Below, in pieces: positions 1-9,242 of a stretch of 64,000 nucleotides of DNA. Positions within the stretch are counted from its first letter, which is position 1. Every line of letters begins with the position of its first letter. The notes beneath the pieces are model-generated. The model ran no database searches. It was not told the origin of the DNA and worked only from the letters and a program-made list of their open reading frames with translations. Source of the stretch: Methanosarcina sp. UBA5 (GTDB taxonomy: Archaea; Halobacteriota; Methanosarcinia; Methanosarcinales; Methanosarcinaceae); the NCBI RefSeq assembly GCF_002505485.1, contig NZ_DAVG01000076.1, positions 7,976-71,975 of the forward strand, given 5' to 3'. Made by a program: the position numbers and the translations under genes.

Positions 1-174
1 TTAGAAATTAGGCTTGTACAAATTATTAATCAAAGGAAAACTTTCAAAAAAGCTGAGAGAGTTAAACAAAAGAATCATGTACTATTTAAGGCAGTATTCA
101 ATAAAGCTGATGAAATTTGCATTAATCCTCAGCATTACAAAAATCTCAACTATCCTTTGAATAAGTACAAGTGA
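1..174 (+). CDS. C-terminal fragment of an unrecognised protein (runs off window start)
   Basis: An open frame runs from the first base to TGA at 172-174 (57 residues). It is Lys/Asn-rich and ends in a basic aromatic tail (HYKNLNYPLNKYK). The 5' end lies outside the window, so the start and family cannot be judged. It could equally be the end of an intact gene or part of the decayed region that follows. Confidence 0.45.
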   Translation, partial: LEIRLVQIINQRKTFKKAERVKQKNHVLFKAVFNKADEICINPQHYKNLNYPLNKYK

Positions 175-493
175 GTATACATTAATTCTAACTTTGTACT
201 ATGTTTTTATGTTCATTTTTTATGTTCATGAAAAAGGACAAAATGCAACGTTAGTAAATTGGTTCATCATAAAGATGCTTATTAATCAAAATATAAGTTC
301 GCGTAAATTGTTAAATTTTAGTAGTACTTCAATTTAAAATCAGATACTTTATTCATTTTAATATCTTTTTCCACAACAAAAAAGGATAGCAGCACTTTAC
401 TAGAAAACGTTGCCAAGTAATTCCGGAAAATAAAAAATGACAAACGGCCTGTGGCTACACTTCGAGAGACAAAAAAATATCCTGATGTGTAGG
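175..493. other. Gene-free stretch
   Basis: AT-rich spacer. Short open frames are present on both strands, but none has a ribosome binding site or protein-like composition. I see nothing else in it. Confidence 0.5.
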
Positions 494-661
494 TTAACAA
501 TGACCTTCTGTGCAACAACTATTTCTATCCCTAGCATCACTACGCGCAATTAAAAGCAAAAGACCGAGAAAAATAAAGATGATAACCACGGCACAGAGAA
601 AGTACAAAAAAGCCATATCCGGAGGAATGTTAGCCCCATAATCCACAGTCACTAGTCCCAT
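494..661 (-). CDS. Small single-pass membrane protein (55 aa)
   Basis: The frame starts at ATG (661-659) and ends at TAA (496-494). The protein has a short polar N-terminus, one strongly hydrophobic segment at about residues 17-37 (LYFLCAVVIIFIFLGLLLLI), then a basic, Cys-containing tail (RNSCCTEGHC). The layout suggests one membrane helix with the charged end inside. No SD is obvious, so the gene may be leaderless. Function unknown. Support is composition only, and it could be a chance frame. Confidence 0.45.
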   Translation of the reverse strand: MGLVTVDYGANIPPDMAFLYFLCAVVIIFIFLGLLLLIARSDARDRNSCCTEGHC

Positions 662-1060
662 AATTATCTATATGGCAAATAAAGATAAAAAGGTTTGTAG
701 AAATCCTCTAAAATAATTAATTTTCACGAATTTTAATCGAATTACCTGATTATTATAGCTCTGATACCTTGAGTCAAGACAGCCTATCGAGTAATTTTGA
801 GGTAAAAGTACTGTATTTGCGAGATATGCCTTCAATGACCCTATAAATAGGTTTTCATAAAAAATATACATTTTAGCATGTTCTACGTCAATTCCAGGGC
901 AAATTGTAGGGAATATCTGGGCATAGCAGAGTTATCTGGGCATAGCAGAGTTTCTACTTCAAAAGTTATACACCACAAATTTGTAAAAATTACGGATACG
1001 TTTTTGGAGTATTTGTTTTCCTCTTTTCACAGTTATTGGGTTTCGATGTCCTTTACACAT
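662..1060. other. Gene-free stretch
   Basis: No convincing gene. The repeated phrase ATCTGGGCATAGCAGAGTT occurs twice in tandem near 915-950. The long plus-strand frame here (878-1291) lies antisense to the better-supported gene at 1061-1318. Confidence 0.45.
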
Positions 1061-1318
1061 TTAGTACTCGTCAGTTTCTTCGGGGTATATAGTGAAAGGG
1101 AACGCTTCAGCCCATCCAAACCCGCCTGGAATAAGAATATGGAAAGTTTCCCTCCTTTCCCCTTTCTCTACTTCCAGCTTTTCAATATGATTCAGATTTA
1201 TTTCAAAACCCTCTTTAGGTTCCTCGAAATCCTTGAGATCTTCAAGGTCAAATGTTCCATTGGAACAATACAACGTTTGAACATTATCTAAAATCCATCT
1301 CTTACTCACTGTTACCAT
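1061..1318 (-). CDS. Small acidic hypothetical protein (85 aa)
   Basis: The ATG at 1318 follows a good SD (GGTGGGATT directly upstream). The 85-residue product is acidic and soluble-looking. It has a charged middle (DLEDLKDFEEPKEGFEI), a short beta-like stretch (ETFHILIPGGFGWAEAFPF) and an acidic end (YPEETDEY). There is no membrane segment or known motif. It stands alone in a decayed region. I do not recognise the family. Confidence 0.55.
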   Translation of the reverse strand: MVTVSKRWILDNVQTLYCSNGTFDLEDLKDFEEPKEGFEINLNHIEKLEVEKGERRETFHILIPGGFGWAEAFPFTIYPEETDEY

Positions 1319-1440
1319 AATCCCACCACTCTACTATTTAACTTTTGAACCGTTAAAACATCCCTTGATTTTTTCCTCAAATACCGAGCATGATGCACTT
1401 CGGTAATGATAAATCGTTTCTCCAGCTCTCTATTTAACGT

Positions 1441-1611
1441 TTAAGGATCTAAAAATATAATGGAATTCAACTCTTGCATATACGCATAGTTACCAGACTT
1501 TTCAGATAAAACCCAGCCATTTAATCTGATTTCCTTGCAAAAATAATCCCGCAGTTTTTCCCAATCACAAAAGAAAGTAGGCAAACATCTGATCTGTGTG
1601 GCAAACGCCCT
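1441..1611 (-). pseudogene. Gene remnant, C-terminal part, no start
   Basis: A frame without a usable ATG ends at TAA (1443-1441) and reads as real protein, including CDWEKLRDYFCKEIRLNGWV and MQELNSIIFLDP. It looks like the end of a small DNA-associated or plasmid-type protein whose 5' part is lost. Family not recognised. It lies next to two other fragments on the opposite strand, which fits decay of an integrated element. Confidence 0.4.
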
Positions 1612-1762
1612 AGTAGAGGAAAAATCTACTAGAGACAGACCAGATCCGCCTGATAACTATTACATCTGCACCCAGAATAATCCTGTAGAAAATCAGATCA
1701 GGAGTTACCAGAAAGTAGCAAGAAAATGCAATAATTTTCCGAAAACAACTGGATTTATTTGA
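1598..1762 (+). pseudogene. Possible gene fragment (54 codons)
   Basis: An open frame from GTG 1598 to TGA 1762 encodes a charged peptide (VANALVEEKSTRDRPDPPDN, then ICTQNNPVENQIRSYQKVA). The open frame continues upstream of the GTG without a better start. It overlaps the antisense remnant for a few bases, so not both need be real. No family recognised. Confidence 0.3.
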
Positions 1763-1866
1763 ATATCAAAGCTTTCAGCCATTGATATAAATCATATTAA
1801 GGCAAAAATGTAGTAATTTTCAGGAAACTACTGTATTGTGAGCTATTAAACAGATGATCTGAAAGC

Positions 1867-2053
1867 TCAGACCAGGCCCTTCACGAACAGCTGCACACAA
1901 AGGACGAGCAGCTTCGTGCAGGACAATCAAATTAAAGACCAGAATGAGAATATGCACAGGCAGGTGGTCCACATTCAAACACTAATTCAGGAAAACAGTA
2001 GGCTAAACATCGAACTGCTTCCGGAAACTACGGAAGGCAAAAAGTCATGGTGA
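1867..2053 (+). pseudogene. Coiled-coil protein remnant with frameshift
   Basis: Two adjacent frames together give a typical coiled-coil tail: HEQLHTKDEQLRAGQ, then after a one-base frame change KDQNENMHRQVVHIQTLIQ and ENSRLNIELLPETTEGKKSW, ending at TGA 2051-2053. Heptad-like spacing and high Gln/Glu content resemble C-terminal coiled coils of plasmid or phage HTH proteins. The stop after the first half and the lack of a 5' end mark it as a remnant. Confidence 0.5.
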
Positions 2054-3354
2054 ACACTATGGTGACCTTCAGGAATTATGCTCTTTTAATGGCTTTTTTA
2101 CTGAGTAGATCATAAAGTTTTTTATATTTGTGAAAGTATTTTTCTTTTATCGGTTGGCTATATAAATGATTTGATCAGGGAATATTTTCACTCTGCTTTC
2201 CTTACCTTTATGTATAGTGGTTTTCATTATAAGTTAGCTCTGAAAAATGAAAGTATTGTCCGAGGATACATAGTGTGAGTGTATTCCTCGATTAAGTGTC
2301 TTGACAGTACTGAAAAACAGTGTGTAATTTTCAGGGAATCTAAAGGCTTAACACATATGATTTTGTATTAAATCAAGCTCATATCAATGTCTCAAAAATA
2401 ATGAAAAGTAGTTTTAAGGAGAAGATCAAAAAAGAATAATGATAGTATGTGTAGCTATCAAAACTGGCTAGGTGGTAGCTGGCAAGCAATGATAGCTACT
2501 TTCAAGAACCGTGACAAAAGAAGCAGATCTTTTGTTACTATGTTCCTATCTAGTAACTTAATAAGCTCTTTTTGTTCGTACAATTGTACGTACAATACTA
2601 CATACACGTAGTTCTTAAGAGTTTCCTTTCTCATTTGGAACATAGGTATATTAGTTCTGTTCTTTCTTTTTTGAGTTCTTGACGAATAGATATAGTAAAG
2701 ACTCTTGAAATAGGAGAACTCAAAAATATGATTGATGGAATATTCAATCTCGAAACACTGATTATTCAAATGACTATATTGTTTTTGACAATTTTCCATT
2801 GTGTTGAGATTATACTGAAAACCATTTAGGAGAAAGGTAAAATCTTTTGGGTGAAGAGTAAAAGACCGAAGATTAGAAGTAGGAGTAACATTTTTTCCTC
2901 TTTTCCCGATCTCGGTATCATTTTTCCCTTTTTCCTTTCCCTTTCGCTCGGCGCGCAGCGAAGGGGAAGCCAGCGTTCCGTTGAAAGGTATCCTTCCATC
3001 TTTCCTTGGAAAGGTTGTTTTTCTTTTTCTGGTATATTTTCAATATGCGCCGCATTTACTAATCGGATATTCTTGACTCAGGGTGATATGGAAGATTTTA
3101 AACTCTTTTTTACAGGGTACTTGAAAAAATCCGGTGTTGAATATTTATAATTTTAAAGGTTCTTGATGTTGATTTTAAAAGTTATTGCTGGCCGGCTCTT
3201 TTCCGCCTTCTTTCTGTTCCCCTGTATGCCCTGGGAAATGTCGTTTGTTAATGTCTTTGCTAAGTTGGCGAATTTTTGAAAAGTTTGATGTGTCTCATAC
3301 CTTTCTTGTGAATTCTGATGAAAAAAAGAAGAAATACAGTCGAAGCTGTAGACC
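2054..3354. other. Gene-poor stretch
   Basis: No gene I can support. A 113-codon minus frame (2458-2799) and a 99-codon plus frame (2851-3150) lack SDs and have low-complexity composition. A GC-rich imperfect palindrome around CTTTCGCTCGGCGCGCAGCG lies near 2940-2965, and TATA-like sequence at about 2158-2166 (GGCTATATAAATG) could be an orphan promoter. Confidence 0.45.
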
Positions 3355-3573
3355 TTAAGCGATATTTTGCAATGGTTGTCCAAAGATTCCGAGGGGATTC
3401 TTCATCTCAATGCCTGTTTCGAATGAAACAGTTGTGCTCTCTTCAACCGGCTTTTCAGCAGGTTTTTTATACTTGTCGTATGTTATTTTAATCTTAAGGA
3501 ACATGTTTTGTTTTTCTTCGGTCAGACCCTGGCAGGGGTCTTTTCCGATTTTTACTTTATTTTGTTTTTTGAT
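3355..3573 (-). pseudogene. Small conserved-looking protein remnant without start codon
   Basis: A frame of about 72 codons ends at TAA (3357-3355). It reads convincingly as protein: KVKIGKDPCQGLTEEKQN, then FLKIKITYDKYKKPAEKPVE and a tail FGQPLQNIA. Its only ATG is internal and has no SD. A 5'-truncated gene is the simplest reading. Family not recognised. Confidence 0.45.
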
Positions 3574-4303
3574 TATACCTTAAACGATTTTTTTGTATTT
3601 ATGTCTACCGATGCTGGTTTTGGTTGCAACCAACACCAATGACTTTTTCTACATTTAGAACTAATGTAAGCAATTGTATTTAAAATCTTTTGTCGGAGCA
3701 TTTAGAAGCCTTTTTTTGCTTATTATGGTTATGTCGACATAATTATAACGAAAAAAAGCTCTAAAAATCTCCAGATAAATATATAGGCTTTGGAGATTGT
3801 TTTAAAGATGTTTCGCCTATTGAAGCTTCAATGATTTTGCTTGTATGAATCTATAAGCAGGTTAATAATTCGATTTTATTCGATTGGTTCTTATGAAAGC
3901 CGTTTCTCCAACTATTCTGGTAACTATAGAAGCATGCAGGTTATGACCGATAACTGCAACATTAAACACAAAAATAGTGTAAAACACATAGGTACTTTTT
4001 TTCAGTGCCTATTGATGTTGGCTTTCAGCTTAAAAGAACAAGCTCTTTATTTTTTTGTGTGGATATCCTCATAATATTTTTATAAAAACCAATGCAGTCT
4101 TGAATTGAAAATCATCTTATCCATACGGAACGGCAAAGAGCCAAAGAATAATATTAAAAATAAAAAGACTACAGAATCAATCTAAACTTTACAGAAAATT
4201 CGCCACACTTTCATTGAAATCATTTTGGGGATGAGAACCAATCCCATCCCCGTATTCAGCATAGCTAACACAATAGTTTTCGCTAACGAAAAAAAGAGGA
4301 GTT
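3574..4303. other. Gene-free stretch downstream of frhB
   Basis: AT-rich sequence with T-runs (for example 3578-3600 and 4040-4060) that could terminate transcription from either side. The 77-codon plus frame at 3841-4074 has no SD and poor composition. No other structure seen. Confidence 0.45.
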
Positions 4304-5179
4304 TTAGGCGTAAGGGTTCCGTAGCCCCTTGTTGACTCCGAAAGTCTTGCGCTCCTCAACTGTCTTCTGGTTCTTGTCGATCTTCTCTTTCGCGAGCTTC
4401 CTGAGGAGATCGAGACCGGGTTTGACTTCCTCAATAGGTTTTGTCTCAAACAGACCTGCAGCAACCGCTTTGGACCAAATCTCATTCCCTACCTTGGTGC
4501 GGATGAAAACCGTAGACCAGCCGTCTGGGCTTCCGACCGAGCCGGTTGAGATGTCTGCGAGATTAGAGACATAATCGAGGCAGACATGGCAGCCGGGCTG
4601 CTCGTATTTGTGGGTTGCCTTGAGCGGCACAGTTGCAACGTTCCCGCGTTCGGTGTAGACCCAGAACTTGCCCTTCGTGATCTCCATCTTCTTCACGGAG
4701 CCGAGGCTCTGAGCCGCGTGGTCCTCGACAATGCTCTGCATAGATTTGTAGGGGAAGTTTTCCATGCAGAAAAGCCCTACTGTGAAGGCAACCTTGCCCG
4801 GGACGTCCCGCATATTGATAGGATAGAGCTGAGCCTTCCTCACTGCTTGCATCTGGCAGCAGACGCCGGTGATCCCAACCTTATCGAGGCCAAATGACCG
4901 GGTTGCTTCCTTGAGCCAGGAGATCTGGGGGCTGATACTGTATCTTGTTCCTCGTGCCTTGAGGATGTCCTCGCGGGTCATCGCGACTTCCGGCTTTGGC
5001 TGCCAGGGTTTATCGCCCTCGCCTGCCACAATAGTCCCGTCGATGATTCCCTGCTCGAGGGCATAGACCATGAGGGTGGTAGCAATGCCGCCGTCCTGTG
5101 CCTTCTTGAGGATCTCTTTGTCCGTGCTCCGTGCCGAAACGCAAGTCACGTATTTGCCGAGATATGGATCTTCAATCAT
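4304..5179 (-). CDS. frhB: Coenzyme F420-reducing hydrogenase, beta subunit
   Basis: This is the F420-binding subunit of the cytoplasmic [NiFe] hydrogenase that moves electrons between H2 and F420. It carries FAD and an iron-sulfur cluster and reduces F420. The product has 291 residues, normal for FrhB. Visible family marks are DGGIATTLMVYALEQG, the paired-Cys segment GVCCQMQAVRKAQ, CMENFPY, and the Cys-rich stretch CHVCLDYVSNLADISTGSVG. I place the start at ATG 5179 (MIEDPYLGKY), which follows GGTGAGAGTG and overlaps the end of frhG by 8 nt. A longer frame to 5209 is less likely. Last gene of frhADGB; translational coupling is likely. Confidence 0.95.
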   Translation of the reverse strand: MIEDPYLGKYVTCVSARSTDKEILKKAQDGGIATTLMVYALEQGIIDGTIVAGEGDKPWQPKPEVAMTREDILKARGTRYSISPQISWLKEATRSFGLDKVGITGVCCQMQAVRKAQLYPINMRDVPGKVAFTVGLFCMENFPYKSMQSIVEDHAAQSLGSVKKMEITKGKFWVYTERGNVATVPLKATHKYEQPGCHVCLDYVSNLADISTGSVGSPDGWSTVFIRTKVGNEIWSKAVAAGLFETKPIEEVKPGLDLLRKLAKEKIDKNQKTVEERKTFGVNKGLRNPYA

Positions 5180-6053
5180 CACTCTCACCTTCCTTAAGCG
5201 CTCCAGCAATTATCTCGTTGATGTTCTCGAATTCAGGAATCACGTCCAAGTTGAAGAACGACCTCGGACAGGCGCCATAGCAGGAGCCGCACTTAATGCA
5301 GAGGTCACGCTCACCCTGGGGCTTCCCGAACTCAAGAGTAATCGCACGCACGGGGCAGGATGCAGCGCAGGTACCACAGCCCATACAGAGACCCTGGTTG
5401 ATTACATCGTTCATCAGGTCGCAGAAACATCCGGTCGTGCCGCGCTTCGCAAGATCCATAAGGGGCTTTAAATACTTGCCCGCAAGGGCCTTCTGATCCT
5501 CGTTCCCCTTCAGGAGCAGGTACGCCATGACAGCAACGTTCCTTATGAGCTCCGGGCTTGGGGGACACCCTGGGATGTAGACATCCACATTGATGAGATC
5601 CCCGATTGGGAGGAAGGATTCGTGCTGTGGCTGGTTGTGCTGCCCACCGCGGCTAAACCGGGTGATGTTCCCGTAGCTCGCGCAGGAGCCAAGGGCCACC
5701 ACAATCTTTGACTTCTTTCGCGTCTCCTTGATGTCCTCCACTGATTCATGGTCCTGGATGCAGACCGATCCCTCCACGAGCGCCACGTCCATCTCTGGGA
5801 TATGCCGAACGTCAGCAAGCGTGAGGCAGTAGACGAGGTCGGCATAGTCGTCCAGGATCTTGATGAGTCCCAAGTTGTTATCGGCCAGGGACACGAGGCA
5901 GCCGGTACAGCCGCTCATGTGTACATGCCCGATTTTGATCTTATTTGTCACTGGTTTAATCTCCTTTGTAGCTTCCACCTTCTTCTCCGTCGCAACCTGA
6001 GCGTGCTTTACTTCCCCGCCCATGGTTTTCTTGACGAAGTTAAGCAGTCCCAT
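5172..6053 (-). CDS. frhG: Coenzyme F420-reducing hydrogenase, gamma (small) subunit
   Basis: This electron-transfer subunit carries electrons by Fe-S clusters between the NiFe site in FrhA and FrhB. The 293-residue product has a short Lys/Glu-rich N-terminus, then the small-subunit proximal-cluster motif SGCTGCLVSLADN (about residues 48-60), further cluster ligands around ALGSCASYGN and PGCPPSPELI, and two C-terminal ferredoxin motifs (CMGCGTCAASCP and CIKCGSCYGACP). There is no twin-arginine signal, which fits the cytoplasmic F420 hydrogenase. Its ATG overlaps the end of frhD by 14 nt and its end overlaps frhB. Confidence 0.95.
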   Translation of the reverse strand: MGLLNFVKKTMGGEVKHAQVATEKKVEATKEIKPVTNKIKIGHVHMSGCTGCLVSLADNNLGLIKILDDYADLVYCLTLADVRHIPEMDVALVEGSVCIQDHESVEDIKETRKKSKIVVALGSCASYGNITRFSRGGQHNQPQHESFLPIGDLINVDVYIPGCPPSPELIRNVAVMAYLLLKGNEDQKALAGKYLKPLMDLAKRGTTGCFCDLMNDVINQGLCMGCGTCAASCPVRAITLEFGKPQGERDLCIKCGSCYGACPRSFFNLDVIPEFENINEIIAGALKEGESDD

Positions 6054-6519
6054 AGTTCATCCCGATTTCCTTCAGTATCTCGGATATAGCTCCGGGAATG
6101 GCTCTCTTTACCTCGTCTGTAATCCCGATGACCATTTCAGGGGTAGAAACATATTTCTTCTGGCACGCAAGGACCCGGATTCGGATATCGTCCTTGATAT
6201 ATTGGAGCGGCTCGGTAAGATCCCATGAATGGGCATCCCGGTAGCTTCCCACAGGGAGCTCATCAACGTCGAGCCACCTGAGCTCGCCGGGTTTCCCCCC
6301 AAAGTCAGCGATGTCCACGATGATAAGAGTCTTTGTGGACTCGGGATTGAGGAGGGTAAAGACGAAATGGGGTCCTCCGAGCCCCGCGTCAATGACCGTA
6401 ACGTTCTCAGGGAGTTCAAGCTCCTTGAGACTCTCCACGACTGCGGGTCCGAACCCATCGTCCGCATAGAGCGGATTGCCGCAGCCTGCCACCACGATCT
6501 CGGAGTACAGCGTTTCCAT
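6040..6519 (-). CDS. frhD: F420 hydrogenase maturation endopeptidase
   Basis: FrhD is the HycI/HyaD-type protease that trims the C-terminal tail of FrhA after nickel insertion. The 159-residue product shows the nickel-sensing signature near the N-terminus (GCGNPLYADDGFGPAVVESL) and IDAGLGG / VDIADFGGKPGEL segments with acidic ligands. The start at ATG 6519 follows GGTGAAGGGA, the end of frhA; GTG codons at 6531 and 6528 are possible alternatives. Having a protease as the second gene marks this as frhADGB rather than the Methanosarcina freAEGB paralogue, whose second gene is unrelated. Confidence 0.93.
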   Translation of the reverse strand: METLYSEIVVAGCGNPLYADDGFGPAVVESLKELELPENVTVIDAGLGGPHFVFTLLNPESTKTLIIVDIADFGGKPGELRWLDVDELPVGSYRDAHSWDLTEPLQYIKDDIRIRVLACQKKYVSTPEMVIGITDEVKRAIPGAISEILKEIGMNYGTA

Positions 6520-6524
6520 TCCCT

Positions 6525-7895
6525 TCACCACTGCATGAGCTTCTGGGCGACTATCTTGTCCTCCTCATTCAACACGATCATGTGAGTTGCGCACGAGACG
6601 CATGGGTCATAACCCCGAACAACCATCTCGGCGATCTGCCAGGGCGCTCCCGTCAGAGCACGGCTGCAGGTAGGGAAATTCCAGGTTGTGGGCACAAGCA
6701 TCTCATACCACAGCACCCGTCCGTCCTTCACCCGTGCAAGATGGACATTGGTCCCACGCGGGGCCTCGTTCGCGGCCCAGCCCATAGACCCGTCTCCCTG
6801 GGGGATATGATCGGCAAGGACCTTGCCCGAGGTATCCAGGTTGTCAAGGCACTTGAGGATGGTGTAACAGCAGTCTGGGTATTCCATCTGCCTGGCGATG
6901 TGCTGGGCGAAGGTACCCTTTTCGTCGAAGTTCTTGAAGGTAGTAAGCCTTGCCCTTGGGCCGACCTCAACCGGCTGACCGTCGTAGGTAGGAACACCAG
7001 TGCAGGCTTCCATCTGGGGGTTGGCCTTAGTGCCGACCTTCGTTGTACCTCCGAATGGGTAGCTTGGGTCCTCAAGATCGATGGTTACCTCACCCATGTA
7101 CCAGTCCCATGGCCGAGTCTCTTTCCACCGAGCGAAATCCCACGTAGGCTTCTCGTCCAGACTGGATGAGCCGTACATCGGGGATGTGGCCATGACCCCC
7201 TGGTTGTGGTAACCAAGCGTCTTGGGAAGCGGGATCTGCTTGCCTGCGACCTCGACAAACTCCCGGTTCTGCATGTTCCTGATAACATCGAGCATAAACT
7301 CCATCTGCTCGTGGGCAAGAACGAGACCTTCCTTCGCTAGGTCGGCCATTTTCTGCTTTGCTCGGGGGCTCACGTTGTGGTACATTCCGCCGATCCTCGG
7401 GTTGGAGGGGTGAATTGCCTCGCCACCTGCGATGGCTCCAATGGTCTGTCCGATCTCGCGGATGCGGACGATCCTTGCCATAACGCTCCTGGCAGGCTGC
7501 TCGTTAGCGAACAGGTTGAACTTTGTCTCCGTTCCTGGAATGTAAAAGTCCGGGAGGATCAGGATGTTGTGCAGGGCGATGCTGTGAAGGCGGTTCGCGG
7601 CATGGAGAATGATCCGCAGGAGCTTTGCGTCCGTGGGAATCTCGCAGCCGATGGAAGCTTCCATGGCTTCGGTGCTTGCCAGGGTGTGGGCGATGGGACA
7701 GATACCGCAGACCCGAGAAGCAATCTTCGGGACCTGTTCCATTGTTTTACCTATGGCGAGCTTCTCAATACCCCTGACAGGGGTGATGGAGAGCCAGTCT
7801 CCTCGCTCGACAATACCCTGATCATCCACCTTCAGGGTGAGCTTGGAGTGACCTTCAAGTCTCGTGGTTGGAGAGATTTCTATAACTTTCGTCAA
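6525..7895 (-). CDS. frhA: Coenzyme F420-reducing hydrogenase, alpha (large) subunit
   Basis: FrhA is the catalytic NiFe subunit that splits H2. The 456-residue protein has both metal-binding motifs: RVCGIC at residues 61-66 and DPCVSCATH at about 430-438. It ends with an 18-residue tail after the His, the expected FrhD cleavage product. All four Cys ligands are present, so the enzyme should be functional. The start is TTG at 7895, seven bases after GAGG, giving MTKVIEISPTTRLEGHSKL, the usual large-subunit opening. First gene of frhADGB. The operon serves H2-dependent methanogenesis and, in methyl-grown Methanosarcina, hydrogen cycling. Confidence 0.96.
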   Translation of the reverse strand: MTKVIEISPTTRLEGHSKLTLKVDDQGIVERGDWLSITPVRGIEKLAIGKTMEQVPKIASRVCGICPIAHTLASTEAMEASIGCEIPTDAKLLRIILHAANRLHSIALHNILILPDFYIPGTETKFNLFANEQPARSVMARIVRIREIGQTIGAIAGGEAIHPSNPRIGGMYHNVSPRAKQKMADLAKEGLVLAHEQMEFMLDVIRNMQNREFVEVAGKQIPLPKTLGYHNQGVMATSPMYGSSSLDEKPTWDFARWKETRPWDWYMGEVTIDLEDPSYPFGGTTKVGTKANPQMEACTGVPTYDGQPVEVGPRARLTTFKNFDEKGTFAQHIARQMEYPDCCYTILKCLDNLDTSGKVLADHIPQGDGSMGWAANEAPRGTNVHLARVKDGRVLWYEMLVPTTWNFPTCSRALTGAPWQIAEMVVRGYDPCVSCATHMIVLNEEDKIVAQKLMQW

Positions 7896-8399
7896 TGGTA
7901 TGCCTCGTTTTCGATTCGGTGTTATTTAGGCTGTACCGTGGTTAAGGCACTTTCTGTGTGATTATTCTAAGATAGTTACTCGTACATTGAAGTACGTTAA
8001 CCTCTTAATTTCTCCAGCGCGTAGTACCTCAGTATATTAAATATTTGATTTATAACGATAAATGGTTGAAAACGCGATATTACATAAATCCTTCTATCAA
8101 TATAAAGAAAGATAATAAAATAATAAGCATATTTTTTCCAATTTATAAACTAAATTATATATTAATACATATTCTATAATTATAAAGAAAAACTTGAAAT
8201 TAAAGAAATATAACGCCCATAAATATAGGTAAAGATTACATATTGTAGTTCATAGTGTGATTAACCAGAAAGCCACTAAGACTCCAAAAATAAAAAATTG
8301 TATAAATTTTGGGAACTTCGTCTTTATAGATTTAATAAATCACCCACTACCTTTTGGCCCTGAACTTTGCATCATTTTTTCAATTTGAAGGATTATTTG
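7896..8399 (-). promoter_or_regulatory. Upstream region of frhADGB with candidate TATA boxes
   Basis: About 500 AT-rich bases without a gene. On the minus strand TATA-like sequences lie around 8030-8060 (TTATAAATC and ATTTAATATAC), which would give frhA a leader of roughly 110-140 nt. No clear operator palindrome was found. The far end holds part of a direct repeat that also lies at the end of the neighbouring PKD remnant. Confidence 0.4.
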
Positions 8400-8690
8400 C
8401 TTTTAGAGTATAAAATCCAGTCTTGTTCAATCGTCACTTTTATGTAGTTTGTTTTAGTTACAGTACCACTCTCCGCATCATTTAATACAGTAAATTTGAC
8501 GGTATAACTCCTGTTTTGGAATATTTATGCGTTGGTTCTTGGTTGTTGAAGTGGCTCTTTTTCCAAAAGTCTAGTTCCATGAAGTTGGAGATCCGGTACT
8601 TTTGTTATAAATTGTACCTTTAGTGGGAGCATTTTCTGAAGTAGGAGACGCAGAAAATGCAGCACCCGGTTTTTCAATCAATTTTAATAA
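8400..8690 (-). pseudogene. Degenerate PKD-domain copy
   Basis: Read on the minus strand, the segment encodes a recognisable PKD domain: AAFSASPTSENAPTKGT, then KSTGSPTSWN followed by an in-frame TAG where Trp is expected before TFG, and later a shifted frame (YSKTG-like). The stop codon and frame changes make it a pseudogene. It matches the neighbouring copy at 8742-9190. The sequence after each copy (about 8345-8445 and 8695-8800) is also duplicated, so a unit of about 350 bp was copied in tandem and then decayed. Confidence 0.7.
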
Positions 8691-8741
8691 CCTCCACTGC
8701 TCTTTAGCCTTGACCTTTTATCATTTTTTCAATTTAAGGAG

Positions 8742-9190
8742 TTATTTGCTTTTAGAGTATAGGCCCGGTCTTGTATTCGTTGTCACTTTTATGTAATTTG
8801 TTTTTGTTTTCGTACTGCTGCCTGCCGCATTTGATACTGTCAGCTTTACCGTATAGTTTCCTTCCTGTAAATACTGATGTTTTGGACTTTGCTCTGTGGA
8901 ATTTATCCCGTCTCCAAAAGTCCATTTCCATTCAGTAGGAATTCCTGTACTTTTATCAGTAAAGGTAACAGTTAATGGAGCTTTTCCTGAGGTTGGAGAT
9001 GCTGAAAAAGCAGCAACGTGAGCGTTTAATTCCTTTGCGACAATGTAGTCCTTTATTGTTCTCGTGTTTGTTCCAGCTGCATTCTTCACTGTTAAGCTGA
9101 AAGTATATTTTCCTTCTTTATTGTGTGTGTGCAGGGCTCTTTGCTGTTGAAGATTTCCCATCCCAGCAGCAAGCTAACAGGGTATTCGAA
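8742..9190 (-). pseudogene. 5'-truncated PKD-domain surface protein
   Basis: The frame encodes the end of one PKD domain (HNKEGKYTFSLTVKNAAGTN), then a complete one with its hallmark WKWTFGDG (FSASPTSGKAPLTVTFTDKS and NYTVKLTVSNAAGSSTKTKT). Upstream, the expected beginning WDGKSSTAKSPAHT lies in another frame; the shift falls in a short CA repeat near 9123-9130. There is no signal peptide or plausible start. PKD proteins are common extracellular proteins in Methanosarcina, and this is what remains of one. Confidence 0.7.
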
Positions 9191-9242
9191 TGAAATGAAA
9201 CAAAGAGGGAACTATATAAATATGGAAATTTCATTATAAAGT

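Noticed and set aside
878..1291. 137-codon plus-strand frame
   Set aside because: It lies antisense to the better-supported gene at 1061-1318, has no SD and a low-complexity aromatic composition.
2458..2799. 113-codon minus-strand frame as a gene
   Set aside because: No SD, no recognisable motif and tract-like composition; a chance frame in AT-rich DNA is more likely.
2851..3150. 99-codon plus-strand frame as a gene
   Set aside because: Composition follows T-rich and GC-palindrome sequence, and there is no SD at its start.
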